From Roseibacillus sp. (lineage in GTDB: Bacteria; Verrucomicrobiota; Verrucomicrobiia; Verrucomicrobiales; Akkermansiaceae): a DNA stretch of 64,000 bases. The translations under genes and the position numbers were made by a program. The stretch is taken from positions 1-64,000 of the forward strand of contig NZAC01000049.1 of the NCBI GenBank assembly GCA_002686085.1, read 5' to 3'. Numbering within the stretch: the first letter of the stretch is position 1; the number at the start of each line of letters is the position of its first letter. Shown in pieces: positions 1 to 8,812 of the stretch. Below the pieces are notes generated by a model. The model was not told where the DNA came from and ran no database searches. It saw nothing but the letters and a program-made list of their open reading frames with translations.

Positions 1-1320
1 CTTGGGCAGGTCGGAGGAGTGGATCTTCGGATCGCCCGTTCCGAGGTTGTGAAGGAGGAGACAGGAGCAGTCTCACTGATGCCTCCCGGTCTGCATTCCC
101 AGCTTAGTCCTGCGGAATTCCGGGACTTGGTTGCCTATCTTGAAAGTCTCAGGCAACCGGAGACAAAGGTGGTTCAGGAGGCGGGTACGCCACTGGAAAT
201 TCCGGTCCTTAGCCAGCAGATTGCCTTCGATCCCGTATTCGGGATGAAGGAGCAATTTCATAAACCGGTGTGGTTCGGGGGGCATCCGACGGTGCAGGGT
301 GGCTATCTGATTGCCGAGAAGAGCAAGGGGACCATTTCCCTGCTGGAGAGGGTGGACGGGGAAGAGGTGATCTCACCTTTTGTGAACATCCTCGACGAGA
401 TCTACGTGGCGAATGATGAGGGCCTTCTGGGGGTGGCTCTGCATCCTGGATTCGCGGAAAATGGACGCTACTTCATGATGCATGAAACCATGACCGGGCA
501 GCAACGGGGTATGGCGGTGGTGGAGCGAGTAGCCAGTGCGGATCGCCGGAAAGATTCAGGAAATCCCACCCGGAGTATCCTGCGGTGGAATATCGATACT
601 CTCTTTCATCACGGAGGCGGTCTGGAATTCGGACCGGATGGCTTCCTCTATATCGGGATGGGAGATGGGGGGCCACAGGAGGACCCAGAAGGAAAGGCCC
701 AGGACCTGAGCCGTTTTGAGGGGAGCCTCCTTCGTATTGATGTGGACCGGGAGGAAGAAGGCCGGGCGTATGGGATTCCCGGTGACAATCCCTTTGTGAC
801 TGGGGATTCAAAGGAGAGACGTCCGGAGATCTTTGCCTATGGATTGCGTCAGCCGTGGCGCTTCAGCTTCGACCCTGCCAATGGAGATCTCTGGGTTGGC
901 GACGTAGGGCAGAACCGGTTTGAGGAGGTGTGCATCGTACGGTCCGGGGAAAACCACGGGTGGAATATTCAGGAGGGATTTTCGTTATTCTCGACGCAGT
1001 ATCGGACCGAGACCGCCAAATACATTCCCCCGGTTGTCGCCTTCCTTCGTAAGCACGGGGTCTCGGTCACTGGTGGCTACGTGATGCGCACGGATCCGCA
1101 GTCGAGCTTTCATGGAGTCTACATCTGTGCGGACTACCAGAGTAAAAAGGTCTGGGGTATCACCCAGAGGGATCGAAAGCTGAAGGTCATCCGGCAGATT
1201 GGAACGTCTCCAGACCGGATCGTCTCCTTCGGGAGGGATGCAGCCGGTGAGCTTTATGCGGTCGGATACACCAAGGGAGTGGTCTACCGTGTTGATCTGG
1301 ATGAGGGGAAGTTCGAGTAG
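1..1320 (+). CDS. 5'-truncated heme c-domain / PQQ-type sugar dehydrogenase fusion
   Basis: The reading frame is already open at base 1 (LGQVGG before the GTG at 19), so the listed start is internal and the gene begins outside the window. The first ~55 residues match the end of the PVC-type heme-binding domain (TIGR02603 style: SLMPPGLHSQLSP, then FRDLVAYLESL). The rest is a glucose/sorbosone dehydrogenase-type six-blade propeller: EGLLGVALHPGF, HHGGGLEFGPDGFLYIGMGDGG (the His aligns with the catalytic His of soluble PQQ glucose dehydrogenase), AYGLRQPWRFSFDP, GDVGQNRFEEV and ENHGWN. The expected role is oxidation of a sugar in the periplasm with electrons passed to the fused heme c. The CxxCH itself lies upstream of the window. 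It is followed by a separate hydrolase gene after ~110 bp. Family assignment is firm; substrate and cofactor are inferred. Confidence 0.85.
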   Translation, partial: LGQVGGVDLRIARSEVVKEETGAVSLMPPGLHSQLSPAEFRDLVAYLESLRQPETKVVQEAGTPLEIPVLSQQIAFDPVFGMKEQFHKPVWFGGHPTVQGGYLIAEKSKGTISLLERVDGEEVISPFVNILDEIYVANDEGLLGVALHPGFAENGRYFMMHETMTGQQRGMAVVERVASADRRKDSGNPTRSILRWNIDTLFHHGGGLEFGPDGFLYIGMGDGGPQEDPEGKAQDLSRFEGSLLRIDVDREEEGRAYGIPGDNPFVTGDSKERRPEIFAYGLRQPWRFSFDPANGDLWVGDVGQNRFEEVCIVRSGENHGWNIQEGFSLFSTQYRTETAKYIPPVVAFLRKHGVSVTGGYVMRTDPQSSFHGVYICADYQSKKVWGITQRDRKLKVIRQIGTSPDRIVSFGRDAAGELYAVGYTKGVVYRVDLDEGKFE

Positions 1321-1428
1321 CCGTGTATCGAAACGAGAGAGTTTCTTCGAAATGCGTCAACCATCCTCTCGTAGTTGTACAAGGCACTCCGAGTTCGACA
1401 TTGCAGGGTTCAGGAAGTAGGATGCAGT

Positions 1429-2400
1429 GTGCGGAAAGGTTTATTTCTGGTTCTGGTTGTGGTGTTGGCTTCCTTGGGTGACGCAGAGGAAAGCTCCCCG
1501 ATTCCGGAGGTCTCGGTGACCGGATTTCTGGTGAGGGTCTCATGGAGAGGGGACTCTCGTTGGGTTCTTCAGAGAGCAGATTCGGAGGCCTTCCAGACTC
1601 TGGGCGACAGGGCGTTTCATGATGTGAACCAAGCATGGGTGCGGCCGGTGGATGCCGGCTATGAGTATACCGAAAGGGCAGATGAAGGCGTTCTCTTTCG
1701 TCTGGTAGACTACGGGAGCATTCTGCCGGAAGGGCGACCGGCCAACATTCTGGTCCTGCACGGCAAGGGCATGTTTGCCGGATGGATGGAGCGCAGCCCC
1801 CTCTGTGAAGAGTTGGAAGAAGCCCTTGGCGATCGGGCTCGGTTTTTCTACGCGCAGGCTCCTCACAGTAACCCCTTCCTCAATATCGTCGGGAGAGAAT
1901 GGTGGAACTGTCTCTCTGCCGATTATGGGGATCTGGAGGAGTCGGTTGACCATGTGATCGACTACGCCACCAACAGGATTCCCGGGGATGTGGATCTGGT
2001 GATCGGGTATTCACAGGGAGGAGCACTCGCCTCCTACCTTTTCAATCTCCTCGATTCGGAGCGGGACCTTGGGAGCTTGGCGAAGTTAAGGAAAGCGATC
2101 TTCATCAATAGTGCAGCGATAGAAGACCTCACTCCTCAGTATGATCGGGAGGGTTTGGAAAACATTCCGGATATCTACAGCGCATCAAATATCAACACCC
2201 TGCACCTGATTGCCGAGAGCGATACCATCGTGAAGCCCAGGTGGTCAGCGAGCTTGGCGGAGGCTTATCAGAAATCACTTACCGTTACCTACGCGGGGGA
2301 CCATTTCATGGCGGCTGGTGGGATGAATCCGCTCCTTCTGTTCGACTTCTTCCCGGAAGCGGTTAAGCAGAGGATAGAACAATGGGTCCGGGAGAATTAG
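1429..2400 (+). CDS. exported FSH1-like alpha/beta serine hydrolase
   Basis: The ORF track starts at a TTG at 1375, but a GTG at 1429 preceded by TAGGA begins a clean signal peptide (MRKGLFLVLVVVLASLGDAEES), so that start is preferred. After ~75 residues of a small beta module ending FRLVDYG, the protein shows FSH1-family hallmarks: LVLHGKGMFAGW, a REWW motif, the helix LEESVDHV, and the nucleophile elbow GYSQGG. The acid is probably the Asp in ESDTIV and the base the His in GDHFM. It probably hydrolyses an ester (carboxylesterase or thioesterase); the substrate cannot be told. The N-terminal module resembles short W/FRL-type modules often seen in verrucomicrobial secreted proteins. Convergent with the MFS gene. 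Confidence 0.75.
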   Translation: MRKGLFLVLVVVLASLGDAEESSPIPEVSVTGFLVRVSWRGDSRWVLQRADSEAFQTLGDRAFHDVNQAWVRPVDAGYEYTERADEGVLFRLVDYGSILPEGRPANILVLHGKGMFAGWMERSPLCEELEEALGDRARFFYAQAPHSNPFLNIVGREWWNCLSADYGDLEESVDHVIDYATNRIPGDVDLVIGYSQGGALASYLFNLLDSERDLGSLAKLRKAIFINSAAIEDLTPQYDREGLENIPDIYSASNINTLHLIAESDTIVKPRWSASLAEAYQKSLTVTYAGDHFMAAGGMNPLLLFDFFPEAVKQRIEQWVREN

Positions 2401-2434
2401 GGTTACTTAGGTGGGGAAGGTTTCACCCCGGCAT

Positions 2435-3802
2435 TTACTCCTCACCTTTTTTCTTCAGCTCTTCGCGCCACTGATCCGCGAATGACATTTTCAATCCTGG
2501 AATTTCAGGGGCTTGTTTCGGTGTTTTGATGGCCAGAATGACAAAGGTCATCACGCCAAGGTGGAACAGACCAGTGGAAAAGTAGACCGCTGGCACGGAG
2601 GAAAGAGCAGATTCTAAAGGGCCTGCAACCTTGTTTCCGAGAAAGATGGAGAGGTTGAGTAGAGCCATGTAGGCGGTAAACTGGGAAGCGGCCACTCGAC
2701 GTTCTGAGACGTTCATGAAAAGGGTGAAGAGTGAAACGCTGAAGAGTCCCAGAAGGCTTGCTAGCACCCACATGTTGGACCTGATAAGCCACTCTTCAGT
2801 CCAAAAAGACTCGAGCTGGCTGAAGGTGATCCAGACGAGGGCAATCAGGGTGCCAGCAATGACAACAGAGCGCTTGGCTCCGATTTTACTGGCAACGAAT
2901 CCACCAATGAAGGCTCCTCCAAGTGAGAACCAGGTTCCAAAGCTCTCAAGATAGGTGTACGCTTTCTTGTCCCATCCTACCTCGGTAATAAAGTGTTTGG
3001 ATGCGATGATATTGAGAGCGGAATTGCCCACATGGCATCCTACTGCAAGCAGGGCTGCAGTCAGGGCGACTCGGCGGCTGAAGGCCTGTTTAATCTGACG
3101 GAAGAGGATTGCTGTCGAGCGAGCATGCTGCTCGTCTTTCTTGAGCTGGGAGGAACCGATAGTCCAGGGAAGGAGTTTCTCGCCCGAGCGTTCCCGGATG
3201 AAAAGAGGAAGGAGCATGATGACAAAGACGCAGGCGCCCAGGGCGACGAGAGCGAGTTGCACGCTGCCGCCCTCCATGAAGAGAAAGTGGCCGATGAGCG
3301 TGCCGCCGAGGAAGCTCCCGAGGTAGGAACAGCCATACATGAAACCATTGAGGATACCGCGTTGCTTCTCCGGCACAAGATCGACCGCAAGGCTGTCGGT
3401 GCAGACATCCTGCAGGGAAGTCCAGATATTCACGCTGAGGATCCCAAGTCCAAGAAAACGCAGGTTAGAATCGAGGTCCGGCACGGTCGCAAGGATCAGA
3501 AGAACCACTACCGTCAGAGCCTGCGACAGGATGATCCAAGGGCGGCGTTTGCCCATGGAGGCAATTCCGAAGCGGTCAACAATCGGTCCCCAGAGAAATT
3601 TGACGGTCCAGGGGAGGCTGATCATGGCGATGACTCCTCCAATATCGGCAGTGGTAAATCCCTGATCGGCGAGATGGTTTTTCAGAGCATAGTGGATGAA
3701 GCCCTGGGGAAGGCCCTGCGAAATATAGAGGGAGCAGAGAGTGACAATACGCAGGAAGGCGCTGCTGCTCAAGTTGGGCTGGGAGGGTTCTCGGAGAGGC
3801 AT
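2435..3802 (-). CDS. MFS permease, AmpG/PAT-like
   Basis: A 455-residue, very hydrophobic protein with about 12 predicted membrane segments. The N-terminal signature SLYISQGLPQGFIHYAL followed by LPWTVKFLWGPIVDRF and GKRRPWI is characteristic of the AmpG / acetyl-CoA transporter-like (PAT) branch of the major facilitator superfamily. Family members carry muropeptides, acyl-CoA or siderophores, and the sequence alone does not give the substrate. In this setting uptake of oligosaccharide or cell-wall fragments is possible. It lies 47 bp downstream of the secreted glycosidase gene on the same strand, so the two may be co-transcribed and the permease may import that enzyme's product (inference). 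Length and fold are normal for the family. Confidence 0.8.
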   Translation of the reverse strand: MPLREPSQPNLSSSAFLRIVTLCSLYISQGLPQGFIHYALKNHLADQGFTTADIGGVIAMISLPWTVKFLWGPIVDRFGIASMGKRRPWIILSQALTVVVLLILATVPDLDSNLRFLGLGILSVNIWTSLQDVCTDSLAVDLVPEKQRGILNGFMYGCSYLGSFLGGTLIGHFLFMEGGSVQLALVALGACVFVIMLLPLFIRERSGEKLLPWTIGSSQLKKDEQHARSTAILFRQIKQAFSRRVALTAALLAVGCHVGNSALNIIASKHFITEVGWDKKAYTYLESFGTWFSLGGAFIGGFVASKIGAKRSVVIAGTLIALVWITFSQLESFWTEEWLIRSNMWVLASLLGLFSVSLFTLFMNVSERRVAASQFTAYMALLNLSIFLGNKVAGPLESALSSVPAVYFSTGLFHLGVMTFVILAIKTPKQAPEIPGLKMSFADQWREELKKKGEE

Positions 3803-3849
3803 TCCTTCGGGACATTGGAGATGTATCTCAATAAGTCTGCTGGGTGATC

Positions 3850-6417
3850 CTATTTGTCCCAGACCTCAATTTCGGTCAGGCCGCTTCGAGTATGACCTTT
3901 ACCAATATGAGTGAAAACTACCCGAAGCTTCTCTGATTCAACAGGTGGGAAGATGACGGTGTTAGCTGCACTTCCCTTGGGTTTCGTGGGGGTCTTCTGC
4001 TGTCCCGGGATCTCCATCCATTCCTGTCCAGTCCAGTGCTGGAGGGTGTATCTTTTCGGAGCCTGCACTCCTCCACGGTCATCGTAGAGATGAAGGATGG
4101 CGCGGGAGAAGGTCTTCTTCTCTCCAAAATCAAGAGCAAACCAGTCGGTGTTCTGGTCGGGTGAGCCATAGCAGGTCCAGCGATTGGTAGGAGTGGCCCT
4201 GTAAATAATGATCCCATCGTGAGCGCTCGAGGGGACTCCACCGTATCGATCGTGAAACGATGCGCTCGCCTTGGGGAATCCGCCGCCTTTTGGATCTGGA
4301 TTGAAGGCGATATTACCGGCCGGGGCGGGAGCTGGAAGATAGGAGCCCTCCAGTGGACCCCAGGCCTCAAGCTCGGTCAGGCCCGAGCGTTGGTCTGCGC
4401 GGTTGGTGAGAGTGACCCGGATGCGCTGGGCTTTGAATCCCGGGTGTTGCACGATGAAGGGCTTTCCGCCCGAGATGGTCCTCGACGCTCCGGGAGCGGA
4501 GGGAACCGGTTGCCAGGGTCCGTCCCCATTGACGGAATACTCGAACTGAATAGCTGTTGGGATGGTGACGGGTTGATCGTTTCCATCGTCCAAGAGATAG
4601 GCCTTCAGGGTAGTGATGGGACGAAGGGTTCCGAAGTCAACCTCGACCCAGTCCTTGTCGTTTGGAGATTCCTCACAGGTCCAGCGGAGTGGTGGGTGGA
4701 GGTCATACCATGCGGTATTTCCATCGTGGACGAAGGAAAGCGACGACTTCGGTCCGGTGTGTGAGGCCCGGTAGCGAGGAAACCAGGTTCCGTCGTTATT
4801 AACGGCATAGTTAACCTCTCTACGTGGGTGAAGAGCAACTTCCCGGGCAGCGGGTAATGGTGCGGATAGTTTTCCGAGAGTGGGGGCAGATGCGATTTTT
4901 TTGCCATTCGCAAAGAGATGGAGACCGGCTCCCTTGTCGTAGCGTGAGCCGTCCCGGTCCCACATCAGTGAGACGAGGTGACCCCGGTAGGGAACTTCAT
5001 CGAGGGCAAAGTAGTCCCAGCTCTCTGGAATGAGGGGATCGACAGTGAGGGTGTCCTTGTCCTCAAGAATGAGACCGCACAACCCGGTAATGATCAGGTC
5101 GACAAATCCAGAGTGAAAGTAGTGTTCGCTCCGATTGTAAAAGTCGTGATGATCCCAGCTTCCTGTATCAGGGTGAAGAGCTTCGGCAATGTAAGGCTTA
5201 CCATTCTTGCGATGGGAGCGAGCGTAAATATGGAGCAGTTTGTAGTAATCCTTCCGGGAAACATGATCCTGACTGTAGTTATGAAGAAGATTGGCGAGAC
5301 CTTTGAGGGTCTGGGTGGTGGCAAAGGGCCAGCTCTGTCCGCTCCACCAGCAGCAGCTATTCTTGAGGAGAAACAGGGGGTCGTTCCGCTCCACGGTAAC
5401 GGGACCGAATTCTGCAAAAAAATACGCCGGGTCCATGAGAAATTTCCAGGCTTCCTCGTATCCCGGGTCCGGGAGGTTAAAGGACCAGGGGACATACCCG
5501 GCTTCTTCTCGCCCGTGGGGACTTCCGGCAAATTTACCGGTTTCGTAGATCCGGGTATTTTTTTTGATTCGGTTACCTTCTCCGTCTTCCTCATCGTCCC
5601 GGAACATCGCGAGAAAGAATTTGCGCCGGGGGTCCCAGAGTTGCTTCTGCATGGTGTCCTTCAAGGCTCCGGCCTGCTTCTCATAGCTGGTGGCAGCGCC
5701 ATGGTCACCGAGGAGGTGGGATATCCTCGCCAGAGCCTTGAGGTCAGCCCACATGTAGCTGTTGAAACTGGGGCGGTAACTTGGAGCCCCCGAGAGAATG
5801 TTTTTTGTCTGGCGGCTGGCAATATTGAATTCCATGCCGTCGTCATGGCCAACCTGCCAGAACATGCCGGCCTCCTTTACCCATGATCTGCTGGTCCAAG
5901 TATCGAGATTTTTTCTGAGGTCAGGAAGAAGGTCAGCGAGAAAATTTTTGTTGGGATGCACCAGATGAGTGGCCCATGCCGAGTCTGCCATCCATGCGGA
6001 GTAACGATGAGGTTGAGCTCCTGGGGTGCGGAACCAGTAGCGAGCGTAATCCCGGACGTAGCGGGGGTTGCGTAACCAGCGAGCCTCGTAGAACTGGTGG
6101 CCACTCGGGCAGGCAATCGCCCCATAAGCGCCCGACCAGAAAGGACGGTTGATAAATTCTGTCCACAGGTAGCCGGTGGTGGGTGAGCCATAGGTGAGGT
6201 GCTTGCTGACCAGTTCCCATCGGTAGTAGTAGGTGGTGTTGATTTCCTCGTCAGGGGTATCCAGGAAGGGAATGTTGTCCTCGAACCAATCAAAGTCGCG
6301 GTTGTCCCAGAAGTTCTGGGTCTCGAGCAGTTGTCGCTGGTTAAGAATGGGCGCCCCTCCTGCAGAGAAGAAGGAGGTGAGAAGGGTCAATAGCAGGGGC
6401 AGGAGCAGGCGTGGCAT
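3850..6417 (-). CDS. secreted MGH1-like glycoside hydrolase with two discoidin domains
   Basis: The signal peptide (MPRLLLPLLLTLLTSFFSAGGA) is followed by ~500 residues of an (alpha/alpha)6-barrel like the mannosylglycerate hydrolase/GH63 group. Supporting motifs are QFYEARWLRNP, GHDDGMEFN, the Trp-rich CCWWSGQSWPFA and HSGFVDLIITGLCGL. Two galactose-binding F5/8 type C (discoidin) domains follow at about residues 536-690 and 702-855. Each carries a RWTCxxSP...DW motif and ends in RSGLTELEAW or RSGLTEIEVW, so they are a tandem duplication. The likely role is cleaving alpha-linked sugars from a polysaccharide while the C-terminal domains bind glycan. Exact linkage is unknown. The gene is divergent from the DUF1549/1553 operon and precedes the MFS gene. 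Confidence 0.75.
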   Translation of the reverse strand: MPRLLLPLLLTLLTSFFSAGGAPILNQRQLLETQNFWDNRDFDWFEDNIPFLDTPDEEINTTYYYRWELVSKHLTYGSPTTGYLWTEFINRPFWSGAYGAIACPSGHQFYEARWLRNPRYVRDYARYWFRTPGAQPHRYSAWMADSAWATHLVHPNKNFLADLLPDLRKNLDTWTSRSWVKEAGMFWQVGHDDGMEFNIASRQTKNILSGAPSYRPSFNSYMWADLKALARISHLLGDHGAATSYEKQAGALKDTMQKQLWDPRRKFFLAMFRDDEEDGEGNRIKKNTRIYETGKFAGSPHGREEAGYVPWSFNLPDPGYEEAWKFLMDPAYFFAEFGPVTVERNDPLFLLKNSCCWWSGQSWPFATTQTLKGLANLLHNYSQDHVSRKDYYKLLHIYARSHRKNGKPYIAEALHPDTGSWDHHDFYNRSEHYFHSGFVDLIITGLCGLILEDKDTLTVDPLIPESWDYFALDEVPYRGHLVSLMWDRDGSRYDKGAGLHLFANGKKIASAPTLGKLSAPLPAAREVALHPRREVNYAVNNDGTWFPRYRASHTGPKSSLSFVHDGNTAWYDLHPPLRWTCEESPNDKDWVEVDFGTLRPITTLKAYLLDDGNDQPVTIPTAIQFEYSVNGDGPWQPVPSAPGASRTISGGKPFIVQHPGFKAQRIRVTLTNRADQRSGLTELEAWGPLEGSYLPAPAPAGNIAFNPDPKGGGFPKASASFHDRYGGVPSSAHDGIIIYRATPTNRWTCYGSPDQNTDWFALDFGEKKTFSRAILHLYDDRGGVQAPKRYTLQHWTGQEWMEIPGQQKTPTKPKGSAANTVIFPPVESEKLRVVFTHIGKGHTRSGLTEIEVWDK

Positions 6418-6544
6418 CTCCCACGACTAATCAGAGGAAAAGCCACCATCAATCCCAATTTACGCTCCGAAGCTTAGTTCACCATGATCAGATGATGATC
6501 CTCTCATTGCCATGGGGCAATGATCCTGAATTAATCAGGGGTCG
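6418..6544. promoter_or_regulatory. divergent promoter region with operator-like repeats
   Basis: This 127-bp region separates two divergent gene sets. It contains the hairpin TCATTGCC-ATGG-GGCAATGA (6504-6523) flanked by two direct copies of ATGATCCT (6495-6502 and 6520-6527). A second small inverted repeat CCTGA-ATTAA-TCAGG (6525-6539) runs into the AGGGG ribosome site of the next gene. Clustered repeats midway between divergent genes are typical of an operator, but no cognate regulator is encoded nearby. Confidence 0.35.
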
Positions 6545-8812
6545 ATGAGGCTGTTTACATGTGTAGTGATCTTTCTCGGCGGTTTGCTGACCGCTGGAGG
6601 GAAGGTGGAGTACAACAGAGAGGTTCTGCCGATTCTAACTGCGAAGTGCTTTGCCTGCCATGGCCCGGACGCATCGCAACAGAAGGCGGACTTGCGACTC
6701 GATGATCCCGGAGAGGCCTACAGGGAGCGTGACGGATTGCGCGTAATCGTTCCGGGAGATCCGGATGAGAGTGAGCTCATTCATCGGATTTTTTCAAAGG
6801 ATAAGGACGAGGTTATGCCTCCGCCGGGGGAGGGAGCGGCATTGACTAATGCCGAGAAAGAGATTCTTCAGAAGTGGATCAGTGAGGGGGCTGAGTACGA
6901 GCGTCACTGGGCCTTCCGGTCACCGGTTAAGAGCAGGCTCTCGGATCTGAAGGAGGGCAAGGAAAAGGTTATCGATGTTTTCGTGCAGGAGAGGCTTTCC
7001 CAGGCTGGATTTCAACTGCAGGAGGAAGCCACGAGGGAGGAACTTATCCGGCGCGTATCGATCGATCTCACAGGACTTCCGCCCAGTATCGAGGAGGTGG
7101 ACGCCTTTGTTGCTGACCAGTCGCAGGAAGCATACAGCAAGGTTGTAGACCGTCTTCTGGGTTCTTCCCGTTATGGGGAGCGCATGGCAGCCTGGTGGTT
7201 GGATGGTGCGCGGTATGGGGACAGCCACGGCTATGATAATGATCTCGAGAATGCTCAGTGGCCGTGGCGGAACTGGATTATCGAATCCTTCAACGCTAAC
7301 CAGCCCTACGACCAGTTTGTAACCTGGCAGCTGGCGGGAGATCTTATTCCAGATGCCAGCGATGACCAGATCGTGGCCACTGGATTCAACCGGAACCATC
7401 GGATCCAGACCGAGGGCGGAGCGATCGAAGAGGAGTGGCGCACGGAATACGTCATGGATCGGGTGGAAACCATGGGGTCGGTATTCCTTGGGTTGACGCT
7501 GAGTTGTGCTCGCTGCCATGACCACAAATATGACCCCATCAGCCAGAAGGAGTTCTATCAGCTTTTTGCGATGTTCGATGGGCTGAATGAAAAAGGATTT
7601 ATCAATAATCTAAGAGGCAGTGCCGAACCTCGTCACCGTTACCGGAAGAGCGATTTTGAAGCAGCGGTGAAGAAGCTTGAAACGGATATCCCGGACGCGA
7701 AGGTCCGGAGTGGCAGGGTCAAGGAGCTGGAAGCGGCGCATCCGCACGTCATGGTGATGCGCGATGAAGTGGATCGGAAGGCGTTTATTCTCAAGAGGGG
7801 GCAGTATGATGACAAGGGGGAGGAAGTGGACCCTGGGTTGCCGGAGGCGTTCTCTCCGGTCCCGGAGGGAGAGATCCTGACCCGTCTCGATCTGGCGAGG
7901 TGGCTGGTTGATGGAGAGCACCCCTTGACATCACGGGTCTTTGTGAATCGCATCTGGGAGCAGTTCTTTGGGACTGGTATCGTGAAAAGTTCCGAAAATC
8001 TGGGACGACAAAGTGACTGGCCGAGTCACCCTGAACTCCTTGACTGGATTGCGGTGGACTTTGTGGAGTCCGGCTGGGACGTCAAGGAGCTCATCCGAGC
8101 AATAGTCATGAGTCGCTCCTATCGCCAAAGTTCTATCATTGATGAAGAGAGGCTTCAGCGTGATCCGGAGAACCGCTTGCTGAGTCGGGGGCCGAGAACA
8201 AGGTTGCAGGCTGAGATGTTGCGCGATCAGGCTCTCTTTCTTTCAGGGCTGCTAGTAGAGCGGGTCGGAGGTCCGAGTTGGTGGGTGTATCAGCCGGCTG
8301 GACTCTGGCTGGAAGTAGAGAAACGAGGAACCTTCGTGCAGGATCATGGGGAGAAGCTCTATCGGCGTAGTCTCTACTCTCGTATTCGGAGGACAGTGGC
8401 CCCGCCCAGTATGCTTCTCTTTGACATGCCCAGTCGGGAGATGTGTTCCGTAAAGAGAACCTTGACTAATACTCCCTTGCAAGCTCTCGCCCTCTTGAAC
8501 GAGGTGACCTATGTTGAGGCAGCGAAGAAATTTGCGGAGCGTATGATGACCAAGGGAGGCACGCCGGGGGAGAGAATCGCATGGGGGTTTCGCTGTGCCA
8601 CTTCTCGCGTGGCTGAGAAAGAGGAGCTGGAGATTCTGGTGAAGGGATATGAGCGGCGGGTGGAGCGGTATCGCAGGGACGCCAAGGCTGCCGAGGATTT
8701 ATTGGGGCAGGGAGAATCCAAGGTCGCGGATTACCTTCCCAAGCCGGAGATGGCGGCTCTGACAACGGTGGCTAATGTGATCCTGAACCTCGATGAAGTG
8801 ATTAACAGATGA
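6545..8812 (+). CDS. PSCyt1-DUF1549-DUF1553 cytochrome-type protein
   Basis: A Sec signal peptide is followed by the planctomycete cytochrome-like PSCyt1 domain (residues ~22-110) with heme motif CFACHGPDA and the VIVPGDPDESELIHRI block. DUF1549 follows (~130-330; LIRRVSIDLTGLPPS, RYGERMAAWWLDGARYGDS), ending in a second CxxCH, CARCHDHKYDPISQ. DUF1553 occupies ~450-720 (HPLTSRVFVNRIWEQFFGTGIV, SHPELLDWIAVDFVESGWDVK). At 755 residues it is the most compact of the three PSCyt1-type proteins here, without an inserted lectin-like domain. The role is unproven; in PVC bacteria these proteins sit with sulfatases and glycosidases and are suspected of redox chemistry on polysaccharides. AGGGG lies just before the ATG. 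The stop overlaps the next start by 4 bp, so translation is probably coupled. Confidence 0.9.
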   Translation: MRLFTCVVIFLGGLLTAGGKVEYNREVLPILTAKCFACHGPDASQQKADLRLDDPGEAYRERDGLRVIVPGDPDESELIHRIFSKDKDEVMPPPGEGAALTNAEKEILQKWISEGAEYERHWAFRSPVKSRLSDLKEGKEKVIDVFVQERLSQAGFQLQEEATREELIRRVSIDLTGLPPSIEEVDAFVADQSQEAYSKVVDRLLGSSRYGERMAAWWLDGARYGDSHGYDNDLENAQWPWRNWIIESFNANQPYDQFVTWQLAGDLIPDASDDQIVATGFNRNHRIQTEGGAIEEEWRTEYVMDRVETMGSVFLGLTLSCARCHDHKYDPISQKEFYQLFAMFDGLNEKGFINNLRGSAEPRHRYRKSDFEAAVKKLETDIPDAKVRSGRVKELEAAHPHVMVMRDEVDRKAFILKRGQYDDKGEEVDPGLPEAFSPVPEGEILTRLDLARWLVDGEHPLTSRVFVNRIWEQFFGTGIVKSSENLGRQSDWPSHPELLDWIAVDFVESGWDVKELIRAIVMSRSYRQSSIIDEERLQRDPENRLLSRGPRTRLQAEMLRDQALFLSGLLVERVGGPSWWVYQPAGLWLEVEKRGTFVQDHGEKLYRRSLYSRIRRTVAPPSMLLFDMPSREMCSVKRTLTNTPLQALALLNEVTYVEAAKKFAERMMTKGGTPGERIAWGFRCATSRVAEKEELEILVKGYERRVERYRRDAKAAEDLLGQGESKVADYLPKPEMAALTTVANVILNLDEVINR

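Noticed and set aside
1330-1345. GAAAC-GAGAGA-GTTTC hairpin after the first gene
   Set aside because: Five base pairs and no T-tract; likely chance.
2993-3847. 284-codon open frame on the plus strand opposite the MFS gene
   Set aside because: It is antisense to a clear membrane transporter, is rich in charged residues without any motif, and arises from GC-biased third positions.
4978-5886. 302-codon open frame opposite the glycosidase gene
   Set aside because: Antisense shadow of a well-supported GH-discoidin gene; no signal, motif or ribosome site.
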